DNA from: Castellaniella sp040276065
GTDB taxonomy: Bacteria; Pseudomonadota; Gammaproteobacteria; Burkholderiales; Burkholderiaceae_B
Reading direction: 5' to 3'
DNA: 64,000 nt
Assembly (NCBI RefSeq): GCF_040276065.1
Contig: NZ_JBELOI010000013.1
Span: 1 to 64,000 of the forward strand
In this document: positions 54,134-62,120 of the stretch, one piece after another
Position numbering within the stretch: the first letter of the stretch is position 1
Layout of the letters: every line of letters begins with the position of its first letter
The notes under the pieces: generated by a model
The model's database searches: none
The model's input: the letters and a program-made list of their open reading frames with translations, nothing else
What the model was told of the DNA's origin: nothing
Program-made: the position numbers and the translations under genes

Positions 54134-54978
54134 ACGATCCTCGTCCTGTGCTCGATAAACTTGAGGGCCAGCGCGATGCAGCCTGTCAAGATCAGGTAGA
54201 TCACGGCCACCGCACCCCAGATTTCGACCGCGCGGAAGTTGCTGGCGATGATTTCCTGCCCCCGGCGGGTGAGCTCGGCCACGCCAATGACGATGAACAG
54301 CGACGAATCCTTCAGGCTGATGATGCACTGATTACCCATGGTGGGAATCATGCGGCGCAGCGCCACCGGGCCGACGACGTGCAGCAAGATTTTGTAAAAC
54401 GGCAGCCCCATGGCCTGGCCCGCCTCGTGCAGCCCCTTGGGCACGGACTGCAGCCCGCCGCGGACAATCTCGGCGATATAGGCGCCCGAATTGATCATCA
54501 GCGTAAAGACCGCCGCCGAGAATCCGTCGATGCGCAGGCCCACGATCAGCGGCAGCGCGAAATAGATGAACATCACCTGCACCACGATGGGTGTCCCCCG
54601 GATCACCAGGATGTACACCTGGGCGACAAAGGACAGCCCCAGCGGGATCCAGGCATGGAAGCGCCAGACCAGCAGGATCACGATGGCCAGTTGGACGGCC
54701 CACCAGGCCCAATCGGGCACCTCGCCCAACACCCCGGCACCCAGCCAGAACGCCAGCCGCAGCGCCCCGTAGACCACCACCACGCCCATCACCGACAGCA
54801 GCGCCGAGCGCCAGGTGACCGGGACCCGGACGTAGGTGGTGACCACGCCCGCCAGGGCGCCGATGAGGACGCCGCCGATGAGGCCGAGCAGTGTGATCTG
54901 GATCGTCATGAGAGTGCCATCGAGCAGATCGGGCATTGCGGCCCAGATGGCGGACCATTCAAAAGTCACGTTCGTCAC
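54130..54978 (-). CDS. glnP: Polar amino-acid ABC transporter permease (GlnP-like, extended)
   Basis: A 282-residue permease of the HisM/GlnP family. The EAA loop is HEAGQAMGLPFYKILLHVVGP and IRGTPIVVQVMFIYFALPLI precedes it. It is ~60 residues longer than typical GlnP (~220) because residues ~55-115 form an insertion with additional hydrophobic helices (SALLSVMGVVVVYGALRLAF, WAVQLAIVILLVWRF). I have no test of whether the insertion is common in this clade. Coupled to glnQ; preceded by a large hairpin after glnH. Confidence 0.93.
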   Translation of the reverse strand: MTNVTFEWSAIWAAMPDLLDGTLMTIQITLLGLIGGVLIGALAGVVTTYVRVPVTWRSALLSVMGVVVVYGALRLAFWLGAGVLGEVPDWAWWAVQLAIVILLVWRFHAWIPLGLSFVAQVYILVIRGTPIVVQVMFIYFALPLIVGLRIDGFSAAVFTLMINSGAYIAEIVRGGLQSVPKGLHEAGQAMGLPFYKILLHVVGPVALRRMIPTMGNQCIISLKDSSLFIVIGVAELTRRGQEIIASNFRAVEIWGAVAVIYLILTGCIALALKFIEHRTRIV

Positions 54979-55008
54979 CCCGAGTGAGGAATTGGCCCAG
55001 CGGCAAAG

Positions 55009-55048
55009 GTGAACGGCGATCGAGTGGTGCCACCCGATCGCCGTTCAC
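55009..55048 (-). promoter_or_regulatory. Large intercistronic hairpin between glnH and glnP
   Basis: A perfect 14-bp stem, GTGAACGGCGATCG (55009-55022) with CGATCGCCGTTCAC (55035-55048), with a further GTGG/CCAC stem inside. It lies in the 110-nt space after the binding-protein gene and has no U-tract. A role in raising glnH mRNA over glnPQ (3'-end stabilisation, partial termination) is likely by analogy with other binding-protein operons. Confidence 0.65.
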
Positions 55049-55089
55049 ATGAGGCTCGCGCCTGTCAACGCGAAATGAAAAGCCGCGCC

Positions 55090-55845
55090 CTACTTGACCG
55101 CGTCGGCCTTGTTGCCGAACCAGGTCTCGTAGAGTTTGTCGTAGCTGCCGTTGGCGTGCAGCGCCGCCAGCGCCTTGTTCACGACCGGAACGAGCTCGCT
55201 GCCCTTGGGGAAGGCGATACCGTAGAAGTCACCGCTCTTGAGGGAACCCACGACCTTGACCTTGCCCTTGCCGGCGGTCTGGGCGTAGTACTGCACATTG
55301 GGCGTGTCATGCACCACGGCGTCGACCCGGCCCGTGGCCAGCTCGAGAAAGGCATTGTCGATGTTGGGAAAGAGCTTCAGCTTGGCCGAGGGCACATTGG
55401 CCTTGAGGTAGTCCACGGTCGCGGTACCGATCTTGACGGCGACGGTCTTGTCCTGAAGGTCCTTGGCGGTCTTGATCGGACTGTCGTTCGCGACCAGGAT
55501 GGCCAGGCCGCTCTCGTAGTAGGGATCCGAGAAATCGATGACCTTGGCGCGGTCTTCGCGGATGGTGATGCCAGCCAGCGCCACGTCGAGATTATGGGTC
55601 TGCAGCCCGGGAATGATGCCGTTGAAGTCCATCGGTTGCAGGCGGTACTTCAGGCCGGCTTCTTTGGCGATGGCCTCCCAGAGCTGGATGTCGAATCCGG
55701 TGTATTTGCCGTCCTGCTTGAACTCGAAGGGAACGAAGGCGGTGTCGGTCGCCACGACCAGTTCCTTGTCCGCCGCCTGGGTGGAGGGCAGCGCCAGGGC
55801 CAGGGTCAGGCCAAGCAGCATTGCTTTGAGGGTCTTGGGCAGCAT
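55090..55845 (-). CDS. glnH: Polar amino-acid ABC transporter binding protein (GlnH-like)
   Basis: Periplasmic binding protein of 251 residues with a signal peptide (MLPKTLKAMLLGLTLALALP, cleaved near TQA/AD). The family signature is GFDIQLWEAIAKEAGLKYRL and DVALAGITIREDRAKVIDFS, where the Arg and Asp contact the ligand amino acid. PYYESGLAILV and VKIGTATVDYLKA follow. Glutamine or a related polar amino acid is the likely ligand. First gene of the glnHPQ group, downstream of the metQ terminator. Confidence 0.94.
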   Translation of the reverse strand: MLPKTLKAMLLGLTLALALPSTQAADKELVVATDTAFVPFEFKQDGKYTGFDIQLWEAIAKEAGLKYRLQPMDFNGIIPGLQTHNLDVALAGITIREDRAKVIDFSDPYYESGLAILVANDSPIKTAKDLQDKTVAVKIGTATVDYLKANVPSAKLKLFPNIDNAFLELATGRVDAVVHDTPNVQYYAQTAGKGKVKVVGSLKSGDFYGIAFPKGSELVPVVNKALAALHANGSYDKLYETWFGNKADAVK

Positions 55846-55912
55846 GGGGTCTCCTTGTGGGATAAATTCTGCTAGCTGGGTTCTTCAGGTGTCATGTTAA
55901 CTGAAAAGAACC

Positions 55913-55930
55913 ACGGCCCGCGAGGGCCGT
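55913..55930 (-). terminator. Intrinsic terminator after metQ
   Basis: Stem ACGGCCC (55913-55919) and GGGCCGT (55924-55930) with a 4-nt loop; on the minus strand it is followed by GGTTCTTTTC. It lies 20 nt after the metQ stop and upstream of glnH, separating the two importer operons. Confidence 0.65.
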
Positions 55931-55950
55931 TTCCCGTGTACGGCGGCCGC

Positions 55951-56733
55951 TCAGAAGGCCGGAACGATGGCGCCTTTGTAGTGCTCGAGGATATATTGGC
56001 GCACCTTGTCGGTGTGCAGGGCGCCGACGAGCGTGCGGATCGCCGGATCGTCCTTGCGATCGGCGGAGGTCACCACGATATTGGCGTAGGGTGAATCCGA
56101 ACCCTCGATAAAGAGCGCGTCCTTCACCGGGTTCAGACCGGCTTCCAGGGCGTAGTTGGTGTTGATCAGCGCCACGTCCACGTCCGGCAGCACGCGCGGC
56201 AGCGTGGCGGCCTCGAGCTCATGGAACTGAAGGCGCTTGGGATTTTCGACCACGTCGCGCGCGGTCGCGAGAATGTTGCTCGGATCCTTGAGCGTGATCA
56301 GGCCCTGCTTTTGCAGCAACAACAGCGCGCGCGCGCCATTGGACGGGTCGTTGGGAATAGCCACCTTGGCGCCGTCCTTCAGGTCCTTGATGTCCTTGAT
56401 CTTCTGGGAATAGGCGCCGAAGGGCTCGACATGGACCAGGCCGACCGTCACGAGCCGGGTGCCGTGTTCCTTGTTGAAGGAATCCAGGTAGGGCTGGTGC
56501 TGAAAGAAGTTCACGTCGATCTGCTTGTCGGCGACCTGCAGATTGGGCTGCACGTAATCCGTGAACACCTTGATGTCCAGCTCGATGCCTTCCTTGGCGA
56601 GGTCGGGCTTGACGAACTCCAGCAGCTCGGCGTGCGGGACCGGCGTCGCCGCGACCGAGAGTTTGGCGGCCTGCGCGGGAATGGCGAAGGCCAGGGGAAG
56701 CGCCAGCGCCAGCGCGAACGTCTTGAACAGCAT
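55951..56733 (-). CDS. metQ: Methionine ABC transporter binding protein MetQ (NlpA family)
   Basis: A 260-residue methionine-binding protein. Signal peptide MLFKTFALALALPLAFAIPA, cleaved at AQA/AK with no lipobox Cys, so periplasmic rather than a lipoprotein as in E. coli. Family motifs: FTDYVQPNLQVADKQIDVNFFQHQPYL, GAKVAIPNDPSNGARALLLL, DVALINTNYALEAGL. Last gene of metN-metI-metQ. Confidence 0.95.
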   Translation of the reverse strand: MLFKTFALALALPLAFAIPAQAAKLSVAATPVPHAELLEFVKPDLAKEGIELDIKVFTDYVQPNLQVADKQIDVNFFQHQPYLDSFNKEHGTRLVTVGLVHVEPFGAYSQKIKDIKDLKDGAKVAIPNDPSNGARALLLLQKQGLITLKDPSNILATARDVVENPKRLQFHELEAATLPRVLPDVDVALINTNYALEAGLNPVKDALFIEGSDSPYANIVVTSADRKDDPAIRTLVGALHTDKVRQYILEHYKGAIVPAF

Positions 56734-56754
56734 GGGGAAACCTCCTGAAAAAAA

Positions 56755-57414
56755 TTACTTCCTGTTCATCCTGGCGACCCAACGGTCGCCAAAGACCTGC
56801 AAAAGTTGGACCATCACCACCAGGATCAGCACCGTGACGACCATGACGTCGGTCTGGTAACGCTGATAGCCGAAGCGCAGGGCCAGATCGCCCAGGCCGC
56901 CGCCGCCGATCACGCCCGACATGGCGGAGTAGCCGACGAGGGTGATGGCGGTGACCACGATGGCCGCCAGAATCCCGGTGGTCGCCTCGGGGATCAGGGC
57001 CCACAGCACGGTCTGCCGGGAATCGGCCCCCATCGCGCGGCAGGCCTCGCTCACCCCGGGGTCGAGCTCGCGCAGCACGTTCTCGACCAGACGCGCGAAA
57101 AACGGCGCCGCGCTCGCCACCAGCGGCGGGATCGAACCCTGCACGCCCAGGGCCGTCCCCGCGAGCATTCTCGTGAGCGGAATCATCACGATCAGCAGAA
57201 TCAGGAACGGCACCGAACGCAGCACGTTCACGATGAACGCCATGCTCTGGTAGGCCGCGCGGCTGGACAGCATCTGGCCCGGTGCCGTCAGGAACAGCAG
57301 GATACCCACCGGCATGCCGATCAGCACCGTGAACAACAAAGAAAAACCCGTCATCAGCAAGGTGTCGATCGTCGCCTGGCCGATCAACCACCAATCCACA
57401 TTCGCCAGCATCAT
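56755..57414 (-). CDS. metI: Methionine ABC transporter permease MetI
   Basis: A 219-residue permease with five predicted helices, of the usual length. EAA loop SEACRAMGADSRQTVLWALIPEA; GYSAMSGVIGGGGLGDLAL and a FGYQRYQTDVMVVTV stretch are typical of MetI. Its start overlaps the metN stop by 4 nt. Confidence 0.95.
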   Translation of the reverse strand: MMLANVDWWLIGQATIDTLLMTGFSLLFTVLIGMPVGILLFLTAPGQMLSSRAAYQSMAFIVNVLRSVPFLILLIVMIPLTRMLAGTALGVQGSIPPLVASAAPFFARLVENVLRELDPGVSEACRAMGADSRQTVLWALIPEATTGILAAIVVTAITLVGYSAMSGVIGGGGLGDLALRFGYQRYQTDVMVVTVLILVVMVQLLQVFGDRWVARMNRK

Positions 57415-58421
57415 GGCCTCAGCACCTCGTGATCGACTCCGGCCGCCGCCAGCATGCCCGCCAGGCGCTCCAGGCCCTCGTGCGGCCCCTGGACCGCGAC
57501 CACCAACTGCCCGAACGGCGTTTCCTTGATCCGTCCCACGGAGCCCTGCAGGATGCTCAGATCCAGGGACAGCTCGCGGCTGATCCGGCTGAGCAGGGGC
57601 TGGACGGTATTGTCGCCGCGAAAGCTCAGGCGCAGCAGGCGTCCGGCGAGGCCATCGGCCATGGCGCGCCAGCCCTCGGCATCGACGCCGCTTTCGGACA
57701 GCAGGGATTGCGTGGCGCCGTGCCGCGGGTGCAGGAACACCTCCAGCACCTCGCCGGACTCTACGATGCGGCCCGCCTCGATCACCGCCACCCGGTCGCA
57801 GACCGCGCGAATCACGTCCATGCTATGGGTGATCAGGACAATGGTCAGGCCCAGGCGCCGGTTGATGTCGCCCAAGAGGCGCAGGATCGACTGCGTCGTC
57901 TCGGGATCGAGCGCCGAGGTCGCCTCGTCGCACAGCAGCAGCCGTGGCCGGCTGGCGAGGGCGCGGGCGATGCCCACACGCTGCTGCTGGCCGCCCGACA
58001 GTTGCCCCGGATACTTGTGCGCGTGATCCGACAAACCCACCAGGGCCAGAACCTCGCGCGCCCGCGCCAAGCGCGGCTCGCGGGCCATGCCCGCGAGCCG
58101 CAGCGGAAAACAGACGTTGTCCAGGACAGTGCGCGAGCGCAGTAGATTGAAATGCTGGAACACCATGCCGACGCCTCGGCGGTACTCGCGCAACTGGGCG
58201 TCGCTGAACGCCGTGATGTCGCGTCCGTCGACCCGCACCGCGCCCTCGGTGGGGCGCTCGAGCAGATTCAACATGCGTATCAGCGTGCTCTTGCCCGCAC
58301 CCGAGCGGCCGATGATGCCGAACACCTCGCCCTGACGGATCGCCAGGTTCACATCGGCCAGGGCGTGCACGGCGCGCCCCGCGGAATGATAGGTTTTACG
58401 GATGTTCTCGAGGTCGATCAA
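57411..58421 (-). CDS. metN: Methionine ABC transporter ATP-binding protein MetN
   Basis: A 336-residue ATPase. Walker A GRSGAGKSTLIRM, Q-loop GMVFQHFNLLRS, signature YPGQLSGGQQQRVGIARAL, Walker B RLLLCDEATSALDP and VLITHSMDVI are present. The C-terminal ~75 residues form the NIL regulatory domain (LLRLSFRGDNTVQPLLSRIS, VGRIKETPFGQLVVAVQG) that binds methionine and gives trans-inhibition. Upstream, 58422-58581 lacks a SAM riboswitch but has an inverted repeat at 58506-58525. Confidence 0.97.
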   Translation of the reverse strand: MIDLENIRKTYHSAGRAVHALADVNLAIRQGEVFGIIGRSGAGKSTLIRMLNLLERPTEGAVRVDGRDITAFSDAQLREYRRGVGMVFQHFNLLRSRTVLDNVCFPLRLAGMAREPRLARAREVLALVGLSDHAHKYPGQLSGGQQQRVGIARALASRPRLLLCDEATSALDPETTQSILRLLGDINRRLGLTIVLITHSMDVIRAVCDRVAVIEAGRIVESGEVLEVFLHPRHGATQSLLSESGVDAEGWRAMADGLAGRLLRLSFRGDNTVQPLLSRISRELSLDLSILQGSVGRIKETPFGQLVVAVQGPHEGLERLAGMLAAAGVDHEVLRP

Positions 58422-58505
58422 GATACATAATCACTCATGAAGGCCGCCCACCGGTCGGGCGGGCAGCGAGGCACAATTTAACATGACCGATCCAACGAAA
58501 AATCA

Positions 58506-58525
58506 ACTAGCTTATTCTGGCTAGT
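58506..58525. promoter_or_regulatory. Inverted repeat upstream of metNIQ, possible operator
   Basis: ACTAGC (58506-58511) and GCTAGT (58520-58525) with an 8-nt spacer, ~85-100 nt before the metN start. An ATTCTGGCTAG within it resembles ATTCTGCTAG upstream of glnH (55866-55875). It could be an operator for a methionine or SAH regulator, or a chance repeat. Confidence 0.3.
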
Positions 58526-58581
58526 GATATGCGGGGCCCGCATGCCAGCGCCCCGGGCGCCAAACGCGCCACCCCGAACGT

Positions 58582-58612
58582 AAAAGCGCCAGCCCCCAAA
58601 AGGACTGGCGCC
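58582..58612 (-). terminator. Intrinsic terminator downstream of tRNA-Lys
   Basis: Stem GCGCCAG (58586-58592) and CTGGCGC (58605-58611), 7 bp extended by flanking bases, then TTTTA on the minus strand. It lies 8 nt after the tRNA 3' end and would end the tRNA-Lys transcript ahead of metN. Confidence 0.7.
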
Positions 58613-58619
58613 TGGATCC

Positions 58620-58695
58620 TGGTGGGTCGTGCGCGGCTCGAACGCGCGACCAACGGATTAAAAGTCCGGTGCTCTACCGACTGAGCTAACGACCC
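58620..58695 (-). tRNA. tRNA-Lys (TTT anticodon)
   Basis: The minus strand folds as a 76-nt tRNA: acceptor GGGTCGT/ACGACCC, D arm TAGCTCAGTCGGTAGAGCA, anticodon stem CGGAC-TTTTAA-TCCG with anticodon TTT, variable GGTC, T arm GCGCG-TTCGAGC-CGCGC, encoded CCA. A terminator follows. No integrase or duplicated 3' end was seen next to it. Confidence 0.97.
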
Positions 58696-58759
58696 AACAT
58701 AAGCCTTAAATTATCGCTTTTGCTCGAAATCCTGTCAAATTAACGGAATCAGCACCGCC

Positions 58760-59533
58760 ATGAACCATTCCAATCTGCGCCTGCACATCCTGTCGGACCT
58801 GCATCTGGGCGTCCAGGGCATGCCGCCGCCCGAGGTCCATGCCGACCTCACCATCCTCGCCGGCGACATCGCCCGGCCACAGGCCGCCATGCAGTGGGCA
58901 GGCGCGCTGGGGCGCCCGGTACTCTACGTGCCCGGCAACCACGAATTCTACGGCGGCGACATCGCCGGCACGCGCCAGCGACTGGCGGACCTTGCCCACG
59001 AGCAGGGCGTGCACCTGCTTGACCAGGGCTGCCTGGTCTTTGGCGGCGTGCGATTCCTCGGCACGACCCTGTGGACGGATTTCGAACTGTTCGGCCCCGA
59101 GCTGCGCGCATCGGCCCAGGAAAAGACCGAGGCCTTCATGCGTGATTTCCAGGTGATCCGCAACACCGACGGCAGCCGCTACACCCCGGCCGACGCCTGC
59201 GCGCTGTTCGCTGCCCAGTACGAATGGCTCGATCGGGCACTGGACGAGCCATTCGAGGGCCCAACGGTCGTCGTCACCCACCACGCTCCCAGCATGCGCA
59301 GCGTGCACCCACGCTTTGCCGATTCGCTGATCAGCGCAGGATTCGCCTCGGACTGCACCTCGCTGATGGGGCGCGCGACCCTATGGATCCACGGGCACAC
59401 GCACGACAGCTTCGACTATTCGGTGCGCGGCACCCGCGTGATCTGCAATCCGCGCGGCTATTTTCGCGACGGCATCCCGGAAAACCCGGCCTTCGATCCG
59501 GCGCTGCGGATCGACATCCCGCTGCGACCGTAA
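58760..59533 (+). CDS. Calcineurin-like metallophosphoesterase
   Basis: A 257-residue cytoplasmic protein of the metallophosphoesterase fold. Metal-site motifs run in order: LHILSDLHLGVQG (DxH), LTILAGDIARP (GD), VPGNHEFYGGD (GNHE), VVVTHHAPSMRS (H) and WIHGHTHDSFDY (GHxH), so all dinuclear-metal ligands appear present. Substrate unknown; relatives hydrolyse phosphodiesters or phosphoproteins. Divergent from tRNA-Lys and convergent with the GH31 gene across a repeat element. Confidence 0.9.
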   Translation: MNHSNLRLHILSDLHLGVQGMPPPEVHADLTILAGDIARPQAAMQWAGALGRPVLYVPGNHEFYGGDIAGTRQRLADLAHEQGVHLLDQGCLVFGGVRFLGTTLWTDFELFGPELRASAQEKTEAFMRDFQVIRNTDGSRYTPADACALFAAQYEWLDRALDEPFEGPTVVVTHHAPSMRSVHPRFADSLISAGFASDCTSLMGRATLWIHGHTHDSFDYSVRGTRVICNPRGYFRDGIPENPAFDPALRIDIPLRP

Positions 59534-59554
59534 GCAGCATCCTCTCACAGTGCA

Positions 59555-59759
59555 CGGGGCGGCTTAAAAGGTTTTCCGCAACCTTTTGGCCGGCGCCGGA
59601 AGCTTCTGAAGGGAACGCGGGGGAATCCGGCGGGCACTGTTTGAGGAGCGCGTAGCGCGACGAGTTTGCCCGCCGCCCGCGTGGACGAGGAAGGTCCGGG
59701 GAGTCCGGCGGCAGGCCGGACCGCCGGACGGGTTGCAGAAAACCTTTTAAGCCGCCCCG
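59555..59759. mobile_element. MITE-like element, 205 bp, with 29-bp terminal inverted repeats
   Basis: Left end 59555-59583 begins CGGGGCGGCTTAAAAGGTTT and ends CCGCAACC; right end 59731-59759 is its complement with one mismatch. Inside are nested hairpins: GGCGGGCA (59629-59636) with TGCCCGCC (59667-59674) enclosing a GAGGAGCG...GCGCGACGAG loop, and GTCCGGCGG with CCGCCGGAC near the right end. The core around TTTGAGGAGCG / GACGAGTTTGCCCGCC matches, in my recollection, a dispersed repeat common in Burkholderiales. No protein is encoded. It lies between the convergent metallophosphoesterase and GH31 genes and differs in sequence from the element at 45661. Confidence 0.75.
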
Positions 59760-59799
59760 GGTACGGCGGAACGCAAGCGCACGAATAGGCGGCGGCCGC

Positions 59800-62001
59800 C
59801 TAACGCGCCCGCGAGATCCGGACCTCGGCACCCCGGCGCTTGACCTCCAGCCCCTCCGAAGGGAGGATGCGCAGGCCCTCGAGCCCCTTGATATAGCTCG
59901 AGCCCTGCATCTGCATGACGCGGATCTTGTTGCGCATGACGACGGGGCTATGCTCGGGCATCCCGAACATCCAGACCTCGTCCAGGATACGGGCCGAGTT
60001 GATCTCTCCGGTATGCTGGGCAATGGGCCCAAGGCACAACATGTGGCCCTCCCGACCGAACACCGGCAGCGTATCCAGGCCGGGCGTCATCGCCAGGCGC
60101 GATCCGCCCTCATAGCGCCAGCCCGTGTTCAGATCCCACCAGGCTGCGCCCGCGGGCAGATAGACCTCGGCCCGTCCGCCGGGCTGCATCACCGGGGCCA
60201 CCAGCAGCGCGGGCCCCAAGAGATACTGAGTATCCCAGACATGGGCCTGCACATCGTCGGGAAAGGCCTGGGCCATCGAGCGCTGTACCGGCAGGCCGGT
60301 GCGCACCGCATCCTCGATGATACCGGCCACATACGGCACCAGCCGGTAGCGCCACTGCAACCAATGCTCCACCAGCGCGCGCGTCGCCGCATCGAATGCG
60401 TCGGGCATCAGGGCTGGATGCCCCTGGAGGCTGAAATTGGCCGAAAACACGCACATCGCCAGCCAGCGCAGGTAGAGCTCGCCGTCCATGGTCTGCGCCG
60501 GCCGCGCCGCGCAGCCCAGGCCGTGGGTCTGCACCGCGATGCCGCTATTGCCCACGGCCAGTGCGGCGCGCAGGGTGCGGGCGTACCCGTCCCAATCGTT
60601 GGCGACCTCGGGACCGAGCTGCCAGGCGTAACGCTGGGCGCCCGGGAACAGGTCGCGGCTGGGCAACACCCCCTCCTGGGGGGTCTTTTGTCCCGCCACG
60701 GCGTCGAACAGCGCCCGGCGGGCGAGATGCGGGTACAGCGTGCGCAACACCGAGCCGGACTCTCCGCCGCGCGCTTCGACCGTATCCGGAATATCGAATT
60801 GCGCGTGGCACACCGGTGCGGCGAGGTTTTCCTCGAAAGCCTGTGCATGGCGCTCGGACCAGAGCCGGTAGACATCCTTATGGGTCAGATCCAGGAGGGC
60901 GAACGCGTGGCCATCCGTGACCGGTTGGCCGGGAAAAACCTGCGCCTCGCCGTCCTCGCCGCACAACAGCCAACCGCGATCCTCCCATTCGGCGAACAGC
61001 GGCGTATCACGGAGCACGCCCGGGAAACAGGCGCCGGCCACGTGCACATCGAGCGCGCCGCAGGCGGCGGAAAACTCGCGCCAGTCGGGCAGGCGCTGCG
61101 CCCACTCGAAGACGGGCTTGTCCGCCTGGAACCCCAGTGCGGCCGGCGGCGCCAGGCTCAGGGCATCCAGGGCAAGGCCCTGCTCGCGCAGCCTGTGGAT
61201 CTGGTGCAGGGACGCCGCAGCGGCCTGCGCGGGCGCCTGCTCCAGCCAGACGCCCATGGGCCACAGGCCGGGCTGCCCCGCCCGGCCTGTGAGCGCGGTG
61301 TACTGGTTGAGGATCTCGGCGGGCTCGCCCACGAACAGGAAGGCATCGAACTGGGCGCCGGCCGCCCGGACGCAATAGGCGTCCGCGTCGGCTGCCACGT
61401 CGTGTTCGACACGCCCCAGGGTATTCACATAGAGGCCCCAGCCGCGCGGGCTCCAGGCCAGCGGCAGCACCCGGGCGGCCGGATCGTCGGACACCAACCG
61501 GACGCCGCGCCGATCCAGATCGCCCTGTGTCTCGCCCAAGCCGAAAAGCCCCTCGTCCTCGCCAAGGGCCAGGCCGAATTGCCAAACGCGACCGCCCTCA
61601 TCGTCCTCGACGCCCAAGGCGCCGGGCAGGCTTTCCACGACGAACCGATCGACGTGCTCGACCCGCAAGGCGAAGGGCTCGGCATCGAGCCGCAACACCG
61701 CATCGCCCTGGGCAATCCGCCAGCCGGCGCCATCCTCGAGGGCCTCGCAGTCGAGCTCGCCGACCGCCTCCTGGCGCGTCAGCAGCAACTCGGCGTGCCG
61801 CTGCGCCCGCGGCGTCGGTTTGTCCGGGTCCAGCGTCCGCCGCTCGCCGCAGCGCACACGAAAGACCCCCGGCGCATGCGCCTCTATCCTGAGGCGCAGA
61901 TCGCCGCCTTTGAACGCGAAGTCCACGCAGGATGAATTGGCGCGGACAAACTCCAGACCTGTTTCAAGCAATTGGCTAGCCAGTTCCGATTTGGGCGACA
62001 C
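59800..62001 (-). CDS. Divergent glycoside hydrolase family 31 protein with atypical active site
   Basis: A ~733-residue protein with the GH31 layout: N-terminal beta domain (~1-235, GLFGLGETQGDLDRRGV), a TIM barrel (~240-590), and C-terminal beta domains (GPALLVAPVMQPGGRAEVYL). The expected catalytic signatures are missing. Where the nucleophile motif (TDFGE-like) should be it has HAQFDIPDTV (~399-408). At the acid/base GGD it reads LGPE (~462-465), and the HDIGGF motif is THGLGCA (~492-498). No signal peptide, so cytoplasmic. Activity is therefore uncertain: it may be an altered enzyme or a non-catalytic homologue. I chose the GTG at 62001 (AGGGGA ribosome-binding site); the long upstream frame has no similarity. 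Confidence 0.8.
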   Translation of the reverse strand: MSPKSELASQLLETGLEFVRANSSCVDFAFKGGDLRLRIEAHAPGVFRVRCGERRTLDPDKPTPRAQRHAELLLTRQEAVGELDCEALEDGAGWRIAQGDAVLRLDAEPFALRVEHVDRFVVESLPGALGVEDDEGGRVWQFGLALGEDEGLFGLGETQGDLDRRGVRLVSDDPAARVLPLAWSPRGWGLYVNTLGRVEHDVAADADAYCVRAAGAQFDAFLFVGEPAEILNQYTALTGRAGQPGLWPMGVWLEQAPAQAAAASLHQIHRLREQGLALDALSLAPPAALGFQADKPVFEWAQRLPDWREFSAACGALDVHVAGACFPGVLRDTPLFAEWEDRGWLLCGEDGEAQVFPGQPVTDGHAFALLDLTHKDVYRLWSERHAQAFEENLAAPVCHAQFDIPDTVEARGGESGSVLRTLYPHLARRALFDAVAGQKTPQEGVLPSRDLFPGAQRYAWQLGPEVANDWDGYARTLRAALAVGNSGIAVQTHGLGCAARPAQTMDGELYLRWLAMCVFSANFSLQGHPALMPDAFDAATRALVEHWLQWRYRLVPYVAGIIEDAVRTGLPVQRSMAQAFPDDVQAHVWDTQYLLGPALLVAPVMQPGGRAEVYLPAGAAWWDLNTGWRYEGGSRLAMTPGLDTLPVFGREGHMLCLGPIAQHTGEINSARILDEVWMFGMPEHSPVVMRNKIRVMQMQGSSYIKGLEGLRILPSEGLEVKRRGAEVRISRAR

Positions 62002-62120
62002 AGCGTGATCCCCTGGGCATGACGCCCGTGTGAGTCGTACAAAAACCCTTATTCTGACGGATTTACGCCATAAAATAAAATCCTTGGCCTCTTTGCGTCG
62101 TCCGCCAGCCGAATTCCGGC

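Noticed and set aside
58422..58581. SAM or SAH riboswitch upstream of metNIQ
   Set aside because: The leader has only a short inverted repeat and no conserved riboswitch core that I can recognise.
58620..58695. tRNA-Lys as an integration site of a genomic island
   Set aside because: No integrase nearby and no duplicated tRNA 3' end; flanking genes are ordinary chromosomal ones.
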